A stretch of 19,125 bases of DNA from JAVBKE01 sp031554215 (GCA_031554215.1 JAVBKF010000169.1:1-19125); one strand, 5' to 3'. Counted from the stretch's first letter, positions 1 to 8,080 are shown. The notes: a model not told the origin generated them from the sequence alone. Program-made: numbers and translations.

Positions 1-59
1 AATGCAAGACCCATCGGTTTGAACAACCCATAGGAAAGCAATATAGCTTTCAAAAATGG

Positions 60-815
60 ATCGATGAAATGAGCGAAATAGACCTACTGAAAATACGCGT
101 TAAGCAACTTGAAATGCACAATAAACTACTGGCAAAGTTAAATGGGCTCTTGAGAAAAAGACTAAAAGTGATTTGATTGGGGTAATCGAATCCATGTCTA
201 ATGAACACGTTATCGTTTCTTGAGATCCCTAAATCAAGCTACTATCGTTGGAAAAAGAAAAGTAAGCAACAAAGATGAGGATGTTATACAGCTAATTAAA
301 ACCATTTGTATTAACCATAAATATAGATATGGCTACAGATGAGTTACTGCAGAGCCTAGGTGGAAGTATGGGCTAGTAGTTAATCACAAAAAAGTTCATA
401 GAATCATGCGTGAAAATAAACTCCAAGCCAAAGTTCGCCCAAAGAAATTTAAGCACTTTAAAAAAATGAAGCTGTTAAAAAGACTGATTTAATTAAACGG
501 AAAATTGAAACTGTCTTTTTGCATTCAGATCAAGGTAGCATTTATACATCACCAAGATTTCAAATGTATGTAAAGGAAAAGAACATCGTTCAAATCATGT
601 CGGCCAAAGGCATGTACTATGACAATGTTCTCATTGAGTCTTTCTTCTCTCACTAGAAAAGCGAAGTTTTCTACTCTCAAGATTTTAACGCTACCAACGA
701 ACAAATCATTGAGTTAGTGGACGTATACATCTATTATTAGTACAACGAACCTATTCAATTAAAACTAAATAAATTGCCCCCGGTTTCTTACCGAGAGCAA
801 TTCTGTACAGCATAA
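60..815 (+). pseudogene. Decayed IS3-family transposase (orfA tail plus broken orfB)
   Basis: Read across several frames, this is a dead IS3-type element. About 60-176 gives the end of an OrfA-like protein with a leucine-zipper heptad pattern (LKIRVKQLEMHNKLLAKL). From about 181 to the stop at 813-815, OrfB is recognisable in pieces: an EIPKSSYYRWKKK stretch, KVHRIMRENKLQAKVRPKKF, HSDQG near 521-535, IESFF near 634, and a C-terminal NKLPPVSYRE. The last two conserved blocks carry the second Asp and the Glu of the DDE triad. The segment with the first Asp has been deleted, and there are several in-frame stops (for example just after IESFFSH) and frameshifts. It cannot encode an active transposase. 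It lies just downstream of nusG, where the rplK-rplA genes normally follow, so an insertion or rearrangement happened here. The group within IS3 is not certain. Confidence 0.85.
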
Positions 816-913
816 CTGTTTTTGTCTGGTGTCCCATTTCTTAGGGTCAGACTAAAATGACTAAGCTGTTTATTATTTAAATATAGCAAGCCCACCTTGG
901 CAACACTGATGCA

Positions 914-1450
914 TTATAACTTTTCAACTGCTGCAAAATCTAAGTCAGCTGGGACGTCACGACCAAACATATCAACGAATACTGTCAGTTTTGTCTTCTG
1001 CATATCAACCGCTTCTACTTTCGCAGTAAAGTTCTCGAACGCACCTTCAATAATCTTCACAACATCACCAACTGAAAAATCATACATCATTTTACGATCT
1101 TCAAATCCCATTTCACGTAGTATAAAATCTGCTTCCTCTGGCAAAAGTGCATTCGGCTTAGATCCTGAACCAGACGAACCAACAAATCCGGTTACATTTG
1201 GCGTGTTCCGCACAACATACCAAGATTCATCCGTCATCACCATCTCAACTAGCACATAACCCGGAAATACCTTCTTCTTAATCTGCTTCTTCACGCCTGA
1301 CTTAGTTACCGTTTCGGCATCCTCCTCTGCAACGATAATGCGAAAGATGAAATCTGCCATTCCCATTGTTTCTACACGCTTTTCTAGATTTTGCTTTACA
1401 CGATTTTCATAACCAGAATACGTGTGGACTACATACCATTGTTTTTCCAT
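914..1450 (-). CDS. nusG: Transcription termination/antitermination factor NusG
   Basis: A 178-aa NusG, normal length for Bacilli. NusG binds RNA polymerase through its N-terminal NGN domain, modulating pausing and Rho action and linking polymerase to ribosomes via its KOW domain. The start MEKQWYVVHTYSGYE is the classic NGN opening. KKKVFPGYVLVEM and the VRNTPNVTGFVG segment complete the NGN domain (about residues 1-115). The KOW domain starts near residue 123 (FSVGDVVKIIEGAFENF) and runs to the end. A GAGGAG ribosome-binding site lies about 7 nt before the ATG. The gene follows secE by 178 nt, with a terminator-like hairpin in the gap. The usual downstream ribosomal protein genes are absent; an IS3 relic lies there instead. 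Confidence 0.97.
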   Translation of the reverse strand: MEKQWYVVHTYSGYENRVKQNLEKRVETMGMADFIFRIIVAEEDAETVTKSGVKKQIKKKVFPGYVLVEMVMTDESWYVVRNTPNVTGFVGSSGSGSKPNALLPEEADFILREMGFEDRKMMYDFSVGDVVKIIEGAFENFTAKVEAVDMQKTKLTVFVDMFGRDVPADLDFAAVEKL

Positions 1451-1540
1451 TTCAAGTTCTCCTCAGGGTTAAAAGTTTCTTCTGTTTTATTCAGGGCATC
1501 ATACAAATCCTTCTATCATTTCATGGTACATTTGGACAAA

Positions 1541-1563
1541 TTAAAAAACCCTTAGGAGGGTTT
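1541..1563 (-). terminator. Terminator-like hairpin between secE and nusG
   Basis: On the minus strand a 7-bp perfect stem (AAACCCT/AGGGTTT, arms 1557-1563 and 1546-1552) with a 4-nt loop is followed directly by TTTTTTAA. This has the form of an intrinsic terminator or attenuator between secE and nusG. Because nusG has no obvious promoter of its own in the 90 nt that follow, partial read-through is the simplest reading. Confidence 0.6.
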
Positions 1564-1628
1564 CAAATAACTTAGTTCATTATAGCATATCGTTACAGAA
1601 AAACAATCATTTAGCAGTGCAAAAAGAC

Positions 1629-1811
1629 CTACTCCAAAATTAATCGAATCAAGGCTGAGAAGCCAAGGTCAGTAATAGCAAAGAATACCATCATTAAGAT
1701 AACTGTGGTGAATACTGTTATTGTCATCTTGGTAAGTTCTTTTCTTTTTGGCCAGCTTGTTTTTCTTACCTCACGACCAACACCACGAAAAAATCCAACT
1801 ACACTTTTCAT
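1629..1811 (-). CDS. secE: Preprotein translocase subunit SecE
   Basis: A 60-aa SecE, the small single-span subunit that clamps SecY in the Sec translocon. The cytoplasmic start MKSVVGFFRGVGREVRKTSW contains the hallmark KTSWPKRKEL, followed by one membrane span (about residues 30-52, TITVFTTVILMMVFFAI) and the C-terminal ALIRLILE. The open frame extends 10 codons further to an ATG at 1841, but the ATG at 1811 is preferred: it gives the family length (59 aa in Bacillus subtilis), and a GGGGGATT ribosome-binding site sits just upstream, inside the longer version. It is probably co-transcribed with nusG. The rpmG gene that often precedes secE is not present. Confidence 0.95.
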   Translation of the reverse strand: MKSVVGFFRGVGREVRKTSWPKRKELTKMTITVFTTVILMMVFFAITDLGFSALIRLILE

Positions 1812-1841
1812 TCTATAATCCCCCGCAAATACTAATTTCAA

Positions 1842-2131
1842 ATATTGTTCTGTGTATCGCGCATGTGAAATCCGAGGTATAAACCCTTCGCTAGCGCTAA
1901 TTTCTTATGGCCATTGTCCACTATTTAGCATATACATTCTATTGGTACACGTATTAAAACCGTCAACACGTACAATACACCTATTGACGAATTCTACCAC
2001 ACTTTAGCTATAGATGTCAATCTAACGTAAATTTTGCGGATTTCTCAATCAAATCACCTTGCTCTACAGTCAATTAGGCTGATTACCATACTGACGAGAA
2101 TTGTACAAATAAACAATTTAACTGCTGATTT
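1842..2131. other. Intergenic region between sigH and secE without rpmG
   Basis: In Bacillus and Listeria this position normally carries rpmG (a 49-aa L33 protein with two CxxC pairs). No minus-strand frame here shows the cysteine pairs or any L33-like stretch. The region holds the secE promoter and a long leader. A second weaker promoter-like pair (TTGACG ... TAGAAT, 19-nt spacing, about 1935-1965) is visible. The short open frame on the plus strand, which overlaps sigH, looks like chance. Confidence 0.6.
1991..2020 (-). promoter_or_regulatory. Predicted sigma-A promoter for secE-nusG
   Basis: On the minus strand, TTGACA (2015-2020) and TAGAAT (1991-1996) are separated by 18 nt, and the -10 is preceded by TGG, an extended -10 element. 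The -35 is a perfect consensus. Transcription would start near 1984 and give a leader of about 170 nt before secE, in which I find no gene. Confidence 0.7.
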
Positions 2132-2773
2132 TCACATCCACGACTTATCGCTTGAGGCAGCAAGCGCCTTCTTCTTAATTCGCTGCAAAGCGTTATCAAT
2201 TGTTTTTGTCGATTTGCCAATCATCTCAGCAATTTCCTGATAGCTTCGTCCTTCTACATAAAGAACAAGCACCTGCTTTTCTAGATTACTGAGCAATGAC
2301 AATGTTTGCTCTCGGGCAGCTCTCGCTGTTTCGCGGCTAACAAGGATTTCTTCCGGACTCACCTCTTTGAGTAAATCCACCACATCAAGCATCGTTCGTT
2401 CAGCATACTCATCATCCACAATCGGCTTATCCAACGAAATGTAGGAGTTTAGTGGGCGATGTTTCTGCCTAGTTGCTGATTTCACAGCCGTAATCACATG
2501 GCGAACAATACAAATTTCAGCAAAAGTAATAAACGAACAATCCTTATCATCATGATAGTCACGAATCGCTTTAAATAAACCAATCATTCCTTCCTGATAA
2601 AGATCTTCTTTTGCAGCCCCAACGATAAAATATGGTTTTGATTTTGCTCGAACAAAATTTTTGTATTTTTGAATCAAATAATCAAGCGCATCGGTATCGC
2701 CAGCTTGAAATATCAAGACGACTTTTTCATCAGCAAGAGTCGAATAATCCATTCTCTGTAACTCTGAAAACAT
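2132..2773 (-). CDS. sigH: RNA polymerase sigma factor SigH (sigma-30)
   Basis: A 213-aa sigma-70 family protein closely resembling SigH (Spo0H), the transition-phase and competence sigma factor of Bacilli. Region 2 is clear: GDTDALDYLIQKYKNFVRAK, then KEDLYQEGMIGLFKAIRDY, then the -10-recognition part around ITAVKSATRQKHRPLNSYIS. Region 4 ends the protein with a helix-turn-helix, GRSYQEIAEMIGKSTKTIDN, followed by ALQRIKKK. The open frame runs 18 codons further upstream, but the ATG at 2773 fits the family length and has a GGGGGAG ribosome-binding site a few bases before it. It is transcribed after rlmB but probably also from its own promoter at 2889-2917. Spore formation cannot be inferred, since non-sporulating Bacilli also keep sigH. 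Confidence 0.95.
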   Translation of the reverse strand: MFSELQRMDYSTLADEKVVLIFQAGDTDALDYLIQKYKNFVRAKSKPYFIVGAAKEDLYQEGMIGLFKAIRDYHDDKDCSFITFAEICIVRHVITAVKSATRQKHRPLNSYISLDKPIVDDEYAERTMLDVVDLLKEVSPEEILVSRETARAAREQTLSLLSNLEKQVLVLYVEGRSYQEIAEMIGKSTKTIDNALQRIKKKALAASSDKSWM

Positions 2774-2888
2774 CCTATTCTCCCCCTTCGCTGTTATCAA
2801 ATATTTTCTTAATCGAACCATAATCATCGGTATTTTTATCGTAAAACTTCAAATAAGTTGCTCACCGAGGTAACCTCGTCGTATTCCT

Positions 2889-2917
2889 AGTGTAATCGTT
2901 TGCTCGCAAACCGTAAA
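2889..2917 (-). promoter_or_regulatory. Predicted sigH promoter with palindrome in the spacer
   Basis: On the minus strand TTTACG (2912-2917) and TACACT (2889-2894) are spaced by exactly 17 nt. The spacer contains a perfect 6+2+6 palindrome, GTTTGC-GA-GCAAAC (2898-2911). A second palindrome, CGAGGT-T-ACCTCG (2866-2878), lies just after the expected start of transcription near 2882. Both are well placed as operators or leader structure. The regulator is unknown. Confidence 0.55.
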
Positions 2918-2932
2918 ATGATTTGCCGTTTC

Positions 2933-3676
2933 CTATTTAGTCTCAAGCGGATTTCTCTTTCGATAAACTTCATACATCAACAAACTAGCCGCCACAGAGG
3001 CATTTAATGAAGTAACATGACCGACCATTGGCAATTGAATAAGAAAATCACATTTCTCTTTGACAACACGGCTTATCCCTTTACCTTCACTACCAATGAC
3101 TATCCCGAGCGACATTTGCCCATCAATTGACCGATAATCTTGACTATTACTAGCATCTGTCCCCACGATCCATAGCCCTTCTTTTTTCAACGTCTCTATC
3201 GTTTGCGAAAGATTCGTTACTCTAGCAACTGGCACATACTCAATCGCACCTGTCGATGCCTTTGCAACTGTTGCTGTCAGCCCAACGGAGCGCCGGTTCG
3301 GAATGATGACACCATGGACACCAATTGCATCCGCTGTACGCAAAATTGACCCTAGGTTATGTGGATCTTCAAGCTCATCAAGAATCAGCAAGAAAGGCTG
3401 TTCATTTCTCTCCTTAGCCATTGCTAGAATATCACTCACCTCAGCATATTGGTAAGCAGCCACTTGCGCAACCACACCTTGATGATTCCCGGTAACCATC
3501 TGATCAAGTTTCTGCTTAGCAACTGTTTGAACAACGATTTTCCGCGAGTTTGCTAGCTGTAGTAACGGTTGTATTTGTCCCTTTTGAATTCCGTCTTGAA
3601 TCCAAATCTTATGAATATCTCGCTCTGATCGCAATGTCTCCATAATCGGATTTCTACCCATAATTAAATCTTCCAA
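2933..3676 (-). CDS. rlmB: 23S rRNA (guanosine-2'-O-)-methyltransferase RlmB
   Basis: A 247-aa SpoU/TrmH-type (SPOUT) methyltransferase, orthologous to B. subtilis YacO. The family transfers methyl from S-adenosylmethionine to the 2'-O of a guanosine in 23S rRNA. The N-terminal substrate-binding part begins at GRNPIMETLRSERDIHKIW. The catalytic SPOUT domain starts at ILDELEDPHNLGSILRTADA, with the conserved Asn and Arg of motif 1, followed by IVIGSEGKGISR and the knot-forming LPMVGHVTSLNASVAASLL. I choose the TTG at 3676 as start: GGGAGG lies 7 nt before it, and the length fits. An ATG at 3661 is the alternative. It overlaps the end of mrnC by 13 nt, so the two are probably translated in a coupled way. 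Confidence 0.93.
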   Translation of the reverse strand: MEDLIMGRNPIMETLRSERDIHKIWIQDGIQKGQIQPLLQLANSRKIVVQTVAKQKLDQMVTGNHQGVVAQVAAYQYAEVSDILAMAKERNEQPFLLILDELEDPHNLGSILRTADAIGVHGVIIPNRRSVGLTATVAKASTGAIEYVPVARVTNLSQTIETLKKEGLWIVGTDASNSQDYRSIDGQMSLGIVIGSEGKGISRVVKEKCDFLIQLPMVGHVTSLNASVAASLLMYEVYRKRNPLETK

Positions 3677-4080
3677 CTTGAATCCTCCCTTCCGCAAAAC
3701 GCGACTGAAAGTACCAAAATTTCATCTAAGCGCGCTGCTTGCTCATCAAAGTATAAATAGCCAATTAATGCTTCAAACCCTGTTGCGTATTTGTATGTTG
3801 CAACGCTGGTGTTCTTTGGCACAGTCCCTGATTTAGCGTTTCTTCCACGTTTCAATATTGCTACTTCTTCTTCTGTTAGTAAATTGTTCTCGATTAAATA
3901 TAACGCCGCAGCACATTGTGCTTTTGCGGATACGTATTTCGTCGCCTCGCGGTGGAGCTTATGCGGGTTAGCGCGACCACTTGAAAGGAGATGGTGCCGA
4001 ACGTACACCTCATAGACACCATCACCCATGTAAGCAAGCGCCAAACTATTCATTCCGCGTGCATTCACAGTCTTATTCAT
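3664..4080 (-). CDS. mrnC: Mini-ribonuclease 3 (Mini-III)
   Basis: A 138-aa protein consisting of an RNase III catalytic domain alone, without a double-stranded RNA-binding domain, as in B. subtilis MrnC, which matures 23S rRNA ends. The signature LALAYMGDGVYEVYVRHHLL holds the catalytic Asp. KRGRNAKSGTVPKN is nearly invariant in the family, and ATGFEALIGYLY supplies the second acidic site. The start ATG at 4080 lies 4 bases past the cysS stop, and its GGAGGAG ribosome-binding site is inside the last cysS codons. This indicates tight coupling. Pairing with rlmB is conserved and makes an rRNA-maturation pair. Confidence 0.95.
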   Translation of the reverse strand: MNKTVNARGMNSLALAYMGDGVYEVYVRHHLLSSGRANPHKLHREATKYVSAKAQCAAALYLIENNLLTEEEVAILKRGRNAKSGTVPKNTSVATYKYATGFEALIGYLYFDEQAARLDEILVLSVAFCGREDSSWKI

Positions 4081-4083
4081 TCA

Positions 4084-5478
4084 CTAACCTCTCCTCCACC
4101 TTGTCCCCTGTGCTGTATCCTCGAGCACAATATTCATCTCTTTTAATTGATCGCGAATATCATCTGATGTTTTAAAATCACGGTTTTTACGAGCCTCAAT
4201 CCGCCTAGCAATTAACTTCTCGACAAATTCATCTAACGTGTCGTTTGATGCTAACCGAATCCCTAACACGCCTGAGATAACTTCAAACTCATTTAGAAAA
4301 GCGGTTATCACTATGGTAGCTGTATTTTTTTCGAGTAAATAATAGTTTGCCTGTTGCGCAAGCTCAAACAATACAGAAATCGCATTCGCCGTGTTAAAGT
4401 CATCGTCCATTGCTGTTTCAAATTGCTGGCGTAAATCAGTCAGTTTTGCGAGCCACTCTTCATCATTTGTTGTTAAATTCGTACTTGCCTCTTCGCGGTG
4501 TTTTAAGTTCTCATAAGCCGTCTTAATTCGATCAAGCGAAACCTTAGCACCCTGTAGCAAATCCTCACTATAATTAATCGGATGTCGGTAATGTACTGAT
4601 AGCATGAAGAAACGAAAAACAATCGGATCAATGACTTGAATCAGGTCGTGCACCCGAATGAAATTCCCAAGTGATTTCGACATTTTTTCATTATCAATAT
4701 TTAGAAATCCATTATGCATCCAATAATTCGCAAACGTTTTGCCTGTGAGCGCTTCTGATTGGGCAATTTCGTTCTCATGATGCGGGAATGCTAAATCTTG
4801 CCCACCAGCATGAATATCAATCGTATCACCTAAGTATTTACGCGCCATTGCGGAACATTCGATGTGCCAGCCAGGGCGACCTTCTCCCCACGGGCTCTCC
4901 CATTTAATCTCCCCAGGCTTCGCTGCTTTCCATAGGACGAAATCAAGCGGATCTTCCTTCTTCTCACTAGCATCAATCCGCGCACCGACCCTGAGATCAT
5001 CTATTGATTGTTGTGAAAGTTTGCCATATGATTTGAAACTGCGCGTACGGTAATACACATCACCTTCCGACACATAGGCCATCCCTTTTTGGGCAAGTTC
5101 AGCAATAAACTCGATAATAATGTCCATATGCTCCATAACCCGAGGGTGGTGAGTAGCACGTTTACAGCCGAGAGCTGCTGTATCCTCATAGAATGCCTCA
5201 ATAAATTTCTCAGCAATGGTTGGAACATCTGACTTTAGTTCCTCTGCCGCCCGAATTAACTTATCATCAACATCAGTGAAATTGCTGATATACTCAACTT
5301 CATATCCCTTATACTCTAGGTAGTTTCGCACCGTATCAAATGCCATTGCCGGGCGTGAATTACCAATATGAATGTAGTTGTACACAGTCGGACCGCACAC
5401 ATACATTTTGACCTTCCCTTCCTCAATTGGGACAAATACTTCCTTCTGTCTTGTCATCGTATTAAAAATCTTTATCAA
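4084..5478 (-). CDS. cysS: Cysteinyl-tRNA synthetase
   Basis: A 464-aa class I synthetase that charges tRNA-Cys, normal length. The zinc ligands are visible: Cys28 in MYVCGPTVYN, Cys in WHIECSAM, and His/Glu in FPHHENEIAQSE. The HIGH motif is HIGN at 37-40, as is usual in Bacilli, and the KMSKS loop reads NEKMSKSLGNF. The C-terminal anticodon-binding domain ends with EDTAQGTRW. The start is a TTG at 5478 with AAGGAG 8-9 nt upstream, which places the protein at family length. Expression should be controlled by the Cys-specific T-box just upstream. In relatives cysE lies between the T-box and cysS; here it does not. Confidence 0.97.
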   Translation of the reverse strand: MIKIFNTMTRQKEVFVPIEEGKVKMYVCGPTVYNYIHIGNSRPAMAFDTVRNYLEYKGYEVEYISNFTDVDDKLIRAAEELKSDVPTIAEKFIEAFYEDTAALGCKRATHHPRVMEHMDIIIEFIAELAQKGMAYVSEGDVYYRTRSFKSYGKLSQQSIDDLRVGARIDASEKKEDPLDFVLWKAAKPGEIKWESPWGEGRPGWHIECSAMARKYLGDTIDIHAGGQDLAFPHHENEIAQSEALTGKTFANYWMHNGFLNIDNEKMSKSLGNFIRVHDLIQVIDPIVFRFFMLSVHYRHPINYSEDLLQGAKVSLDRIKTAYENLKHREEASTNLTTNDEEWLAKLTDLRQQFETAMDDDFNTANAISVLFELAQQANYYLLEKNTATIVITAFLNEFEVISGVLGIRLASNDTLDEFVEKLIARRIEARKNRDFKTSDDIRDQLKEMNIVLEDTAQGTRWRRG

Positions 5479-5537
5479 TGGTACCGCTCCTTTTGGAAAA
5501 TTCCTATTATTTAACGATTCACTTAAACACCTATGTG

Positions 5538-5573
5538 AAAAAAAAATAAAACCCCTGTCAATAATGACAGAGG
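5538..5573 (-). terminator. T-box intrinsic terminator of the cysS leader
   Basis: A 9-bp stem (CCTCTGTCA/TGACAGGGG, arms 5565-5573 and 5552-5560) with a 4-nt loop is followed by a long T-rich run (5538-5551) on the minus strand. It lies about 10 nt after the T-box motif, which is the normal geometry of the T-box attenuator. Confidence 0.9.
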
Positions 5574-5860
5574 CGTCTCGTGCGCGGTTCCACTCTGATT
5601 AGGGCACAATAAATCTTGCTTCCCATCTTAGTTCTTCGTAACGTGAAGATACGCTTCGTTTACTCACGAATATCTCGTTTTCAACAAAAGACTCCAAGGG
5701 GCATTTCCGTAGCATTTTCTGTTTAACCACTTTCAGCCTAAGATGGTTTTCTCTTTCAAACAGTATGAGTACGTACTTATCCTTGTTCAACGCTTTTTTT
5801 ATTATTCTATTACTATACCCTAATTCATCTTTTTTGTGTACTGAAACCACCGAATTTTAT
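5538..5860 (-). promoter_or_regulatory. T-box riboswitch leader (Cys-specific) upstream of cysS
   Basis: The minus strand carries the T-box sequence AGAGTGGAACCGCG at 5583-5596, followed by a terminator. Upstream, the Stem I element AAGGATAAGTA sits at 5774-5784, followed by the GAAAGAG bulge and a distal stem-loop (ACCATCTT... AGTGGT). A GGAAATGCC segment places a TGC (Cys) codon in the specifier position (5701-5703; another TGC is at 5712-5714). Uncharged tRNA-Cys would pair with the specifier and the T-box bulge and prevent termination. The 83-codon open frame inside the leader (5599-5850) is not a gene. The exact 5' end and promoter were not resolved. Confidence 0.92.
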
Positions 5861-5945
5861 CTAAAAAAGCGCTAAAAATACATTAAAACAATCGTCAGTC
5901 ACGCTAAGTAGTCCGCAAATTGGGCACGTGTATTGAATTAGCAAT

Positions 5946-6265
5946 TTAGACAACTACCTGCTCCACAGATACAGCTTCATTCCTGTCTTTAACAGAAAAT
6001 AATGAAGTCACCTGCACTTGTTTCATTTTCTTTGAAGGATGAACAATCTTCAAACTTAGGATACCCCAGAAATCCACTCAGGCCCTTGGCATCAAAGTCA
6101 GCTCTTATACCCTTGTTGCAAAACTGTGCCTAAAAACGTGAAAATGACTAGCTTCTGTGTAGGCTTCGTTCAGTATCCTTTTAAAGCGATATTACAACGT
6201 CCGCGGCTCAGTGGCGCGACTCTTCCATTGATTAAGATAAAACCATTTTGCCGATTCCCGGACCT
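5946..6265 (-). pseudogene. Decayed tyrosine recombinase (C-terminal catalytic part)
   Basis: Read over shifting frames on the minus strand, the segment spells the C-terminal half of an integrase: WKSRATEPRTL, YRFKRILNEAYTEASHFHV, FRHSFATR (His-x-x-Arg box at 6123-6140), then FDAKGLSGFLGYPKF, then VHPSKKMKQVQVTSLF, with a stop at 5946-5948. The family pattern EPRT...YRFKR.L...FH..RH.FATR...GFD.K.LS..LGH......L..YVHPS is followed closely. The GH histidine has become Tyr, the catalytic Tyr is lost, and stops and frameshifts break the frame. It occupies the place of cysE between gltX and the cysS T-box. I recognised it by eye only. Confidence 0.7.
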
Positions 6266-6574
6266 TTTAATCATACACCAAAAACAGTGAAGCTTATGAT
6301 CAAAAATAGAAAGTTTTCCACTTTAAAAAGTATTTCCAATTCATTTTCTCCATTTACCGGCTAGAATATAATTTCGGGGACAAAAACAGTTGGTAAATCA
6401 TTGTCATGAGAAGCCATTATTTCAATAATAAACACTAAAATATTCCAATAAGTCAATCGGTAGCTTCCGCAGCTGAGGGCCAAAAAACAGCCCCGATCAT
6501 CCCGATAGGAGCATTTATTCATTGGTTTAATACTGATTTCCACCATTCGTTCTCACGCTTCAACACTTTTGTAC
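6266..6574. other. Gene-poor remainder of the gltX-cysS gap
   Basis: No gene I can defend. A 61-codon minus-strand open frame (6361-6546) has no recognisable motif and could be chance or a remnant of the inserted element. No serine acetyltransferase hexapeptide repeats are visible, so cysE is absent rather than merely frameshifted. Immediately at the end of gltX there is a palindrome, CACTTTTGTA-CT-TACAAAAGTG (6564-6585), spanning its stop codon; it might act as a weak terminator but has no T-run. Confidence 0.5.
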
Positions 6575-8029
6575 TTACAAAAGTGCATTCACGCGGGCAA
6601 CGACTTGTTCTCGTCCAAGTAATTCAATTGATTTCATCAAATCTGGTCCATGTACCTCACCAAAAATCGCGACACGGACTGGCATAAAGAGGAGCTTGCC
6701 TTTATGACCAGTTTCCTTCTGCACACGCTTCATGACTGCCTTTATTTCATCCGCAGAAAACACAGATAATTGCTCAACCTCAGCAAGGAATGCACGTAAA
6801 ACAACAGGTACCTGCTCACCAGCAAGAATCTCCATACCTTCTGCATCGCGCGTAATCTCATTTTGGAAGAACAATGCTGATAGTTCAACGATTTCAGCGC
6901 CGAAGCTCATATGTTCTTTATATAAATCAACCAATTTATGCACCCACACTGTTTCTTCTGGACTTATTTTCTCTGGTAACCGTCCCGCACTAACTAAATG
7001 CGGCACTGCTAACGAGACAAGAATATCAAGATCAGTTTTTTTCATATATTGATTATTGACCCATTCTAATTTCTGCGTATCGAACAATGCTGGTGATTTT
7101 GATAATCTCGCAGGGTCAAACAATTTGATAAATTCATCTCTACTAAATAGTTCTTCCTCACCGCCAGGATGCCACCCAAGTAGTGTAATGAAGTTAAACA
7201 TGGCTTCAGGAAGGTAACCAAGGTCATCATACTGCTCAATAAATTGAATAATTGAACCATCTCGCTTGCTCAGTTTCTTTCTACTTTCGTTGACAATCAA
7301 TGTCATGTGACCGAAGGTTGGCATCTCCCACCCAAGTGCTTCGTAGACAACCATTTGTTTTGGCGTATTGGAAATATGATCATCCCCACGCAATACATGG
7401 CTAATTTTCATCAAATAATCGTCTACGACAACAGCAAAGTTATACGTTGCAATCCCATCTTTTTTGACAATTACCCAATCGCCAATGCCATCTGACTCAA
7501 AGCTCACTTGTCCTTTTACCATATCATCAAAGACATATGTTTTCCCTTGCGGTACGACAATACGAATGCTTGGCTTTCGGCCCGCGTTTTCATGTGCTAG
7601 CTGTTCCGCGCTCGTCAAATAGCGACACTTACCTGAATAAAGCGGGTTATCACCTCGTGACATTTGTGCCTCGCGTTCTGCTTCAAGCTCTGCTTCAGTA
7701 CAATAACATTTGTACGCTTGCCCCTTGCTCAGAAGTTCATCACAATATTGCTGATAAATATCTAGGCGTTCCATCTGGCGATAGGGACCTACGGGACCAC
7801 CGACGTCAATGCTCTCATCCCAGTCAATGCCAAGCCATTTCAAATAGCGCAGTTGGCTAAGCTCACCACCCTCAATGTTTCGCTTTGTATCCGTATCTTC
7901 AATCCGGATAATAAATTTGCCCCCCGTATTTCTTGCAAATAAATAGTTAAATAGCGCAGTACGCGCATTCCCGATATGTAAATACCCCGTTGGACTTGGT
8001 GCATAACGCACTCTAATTTCTTTCGTCAT
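6575..8029 (-). CDS. gltX: Glutamyl-tRNA synthetase
   Basis: A 484-aa class I synthetase that charges tRNA-Glu. The Rossmann-fold start RVRYAPSPTGYLHIGNARTA has HIGN at residues 18-21, and the KMSKS loop is KLSKRDGS. A zinc-site-like cluster CYCTEAE...YSGKCRYL follows the acceptor-binding region. The C-terminal half is the helical anticodon-binding domain of the bacterial type, ending at EQVVARVNALL. In Bacilli this enzyme is usually non-discriminating and also makes Glu-tRNA-Gln for GatCAB; that is family knowledge and is not shown here. ATG start with AAAGGAG about 11 nt upstream. It seems to be its own transcription unit, with a promoter at 8081-8109 and a terminator upstream of it closing the ispF operon. 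Confidence 0.97.
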   Translation of the reverse strand: MTKEIRVRYAPSPTGYLHIGNARTALFNYLFARNTGGKFIIRIEDTDTKRNIEGGELSQLRYLKWLGIDWDESIDVGGPVGPYRQMERLDIYQQYCDELLSKGQAYKCYCTEAELEAEREAQMSRGDNPLYSGKCRYLTSAEQLAHENAGRKPSIRIVVPQGKTYVFDDMVKGQVSFESDGIGDWVIVKKDGIATYNFAVVVDDYLMKISHVLRGDDHISNTPKQMVVYEALGWEMPTFGHMTLIVNESRKKLSKRDGSIIQFIEQYDDLGYLPEAMFNFITLLGWHPGGEEELFSRDEFIKLFDPARLSKSPALFDTQKLEWVNNQYMKKTDLDILVSLAVPHLVSAGRLPEKISPEETVWVHKLVDLYKEHMSFGAEIVELSALFFQNEITRDAEGMEILAGEQVPVVLRAFLAEVEQLSVFSADEIKAVMKRVQKETGHKGKLLFMPVRVAIFGEVHGPDLMKSIELLGREQVVARVNALL

Positions 8030-8080
8030 GACTCGATTACTCCTTTTGCTTATTTCAGATTAAAACGCTTTGATTGTCTT

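Noticed and set aside
816..860. Right terminal repeat of the IS3 element around the GGGTCAGACTA sequence
   Set aside because: The matching left end is outside the window, so the terminal repeat cannot be verified.
897..1259. A 120-codon plus-strand frame
   Set aside because: It is antisense to nusG and shows no family features; the same holds for plus-strand frames opposite cysS, gltX, ispD and yacL.
1812..1841. A longer SecE start at 1841
   Set aside because: It would place the GGGGGATT ribosome-binding site inside the gene and make the protein 10 residues longer than the family.
2774..2827. An upstream start for SigH giving 231 residues
   Set aside because: No ribosome-binding site there, while ATG 2773 has GGGGGAG just before it and fits the family length.
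5599..5850. An 83-codon minus-strand open frame between cysS and gltX
   Set aside because: It lies wholly inside the T-box leader and overlaps the Stem I and T-box elements; its codons follow RNA structure, not a protein family.
6361..6546. A 61-codon minus-strand frame after gltX
   Set aside because: No ribosome-binding site, no motif, and it lies in a region of decayed insertion DNA.
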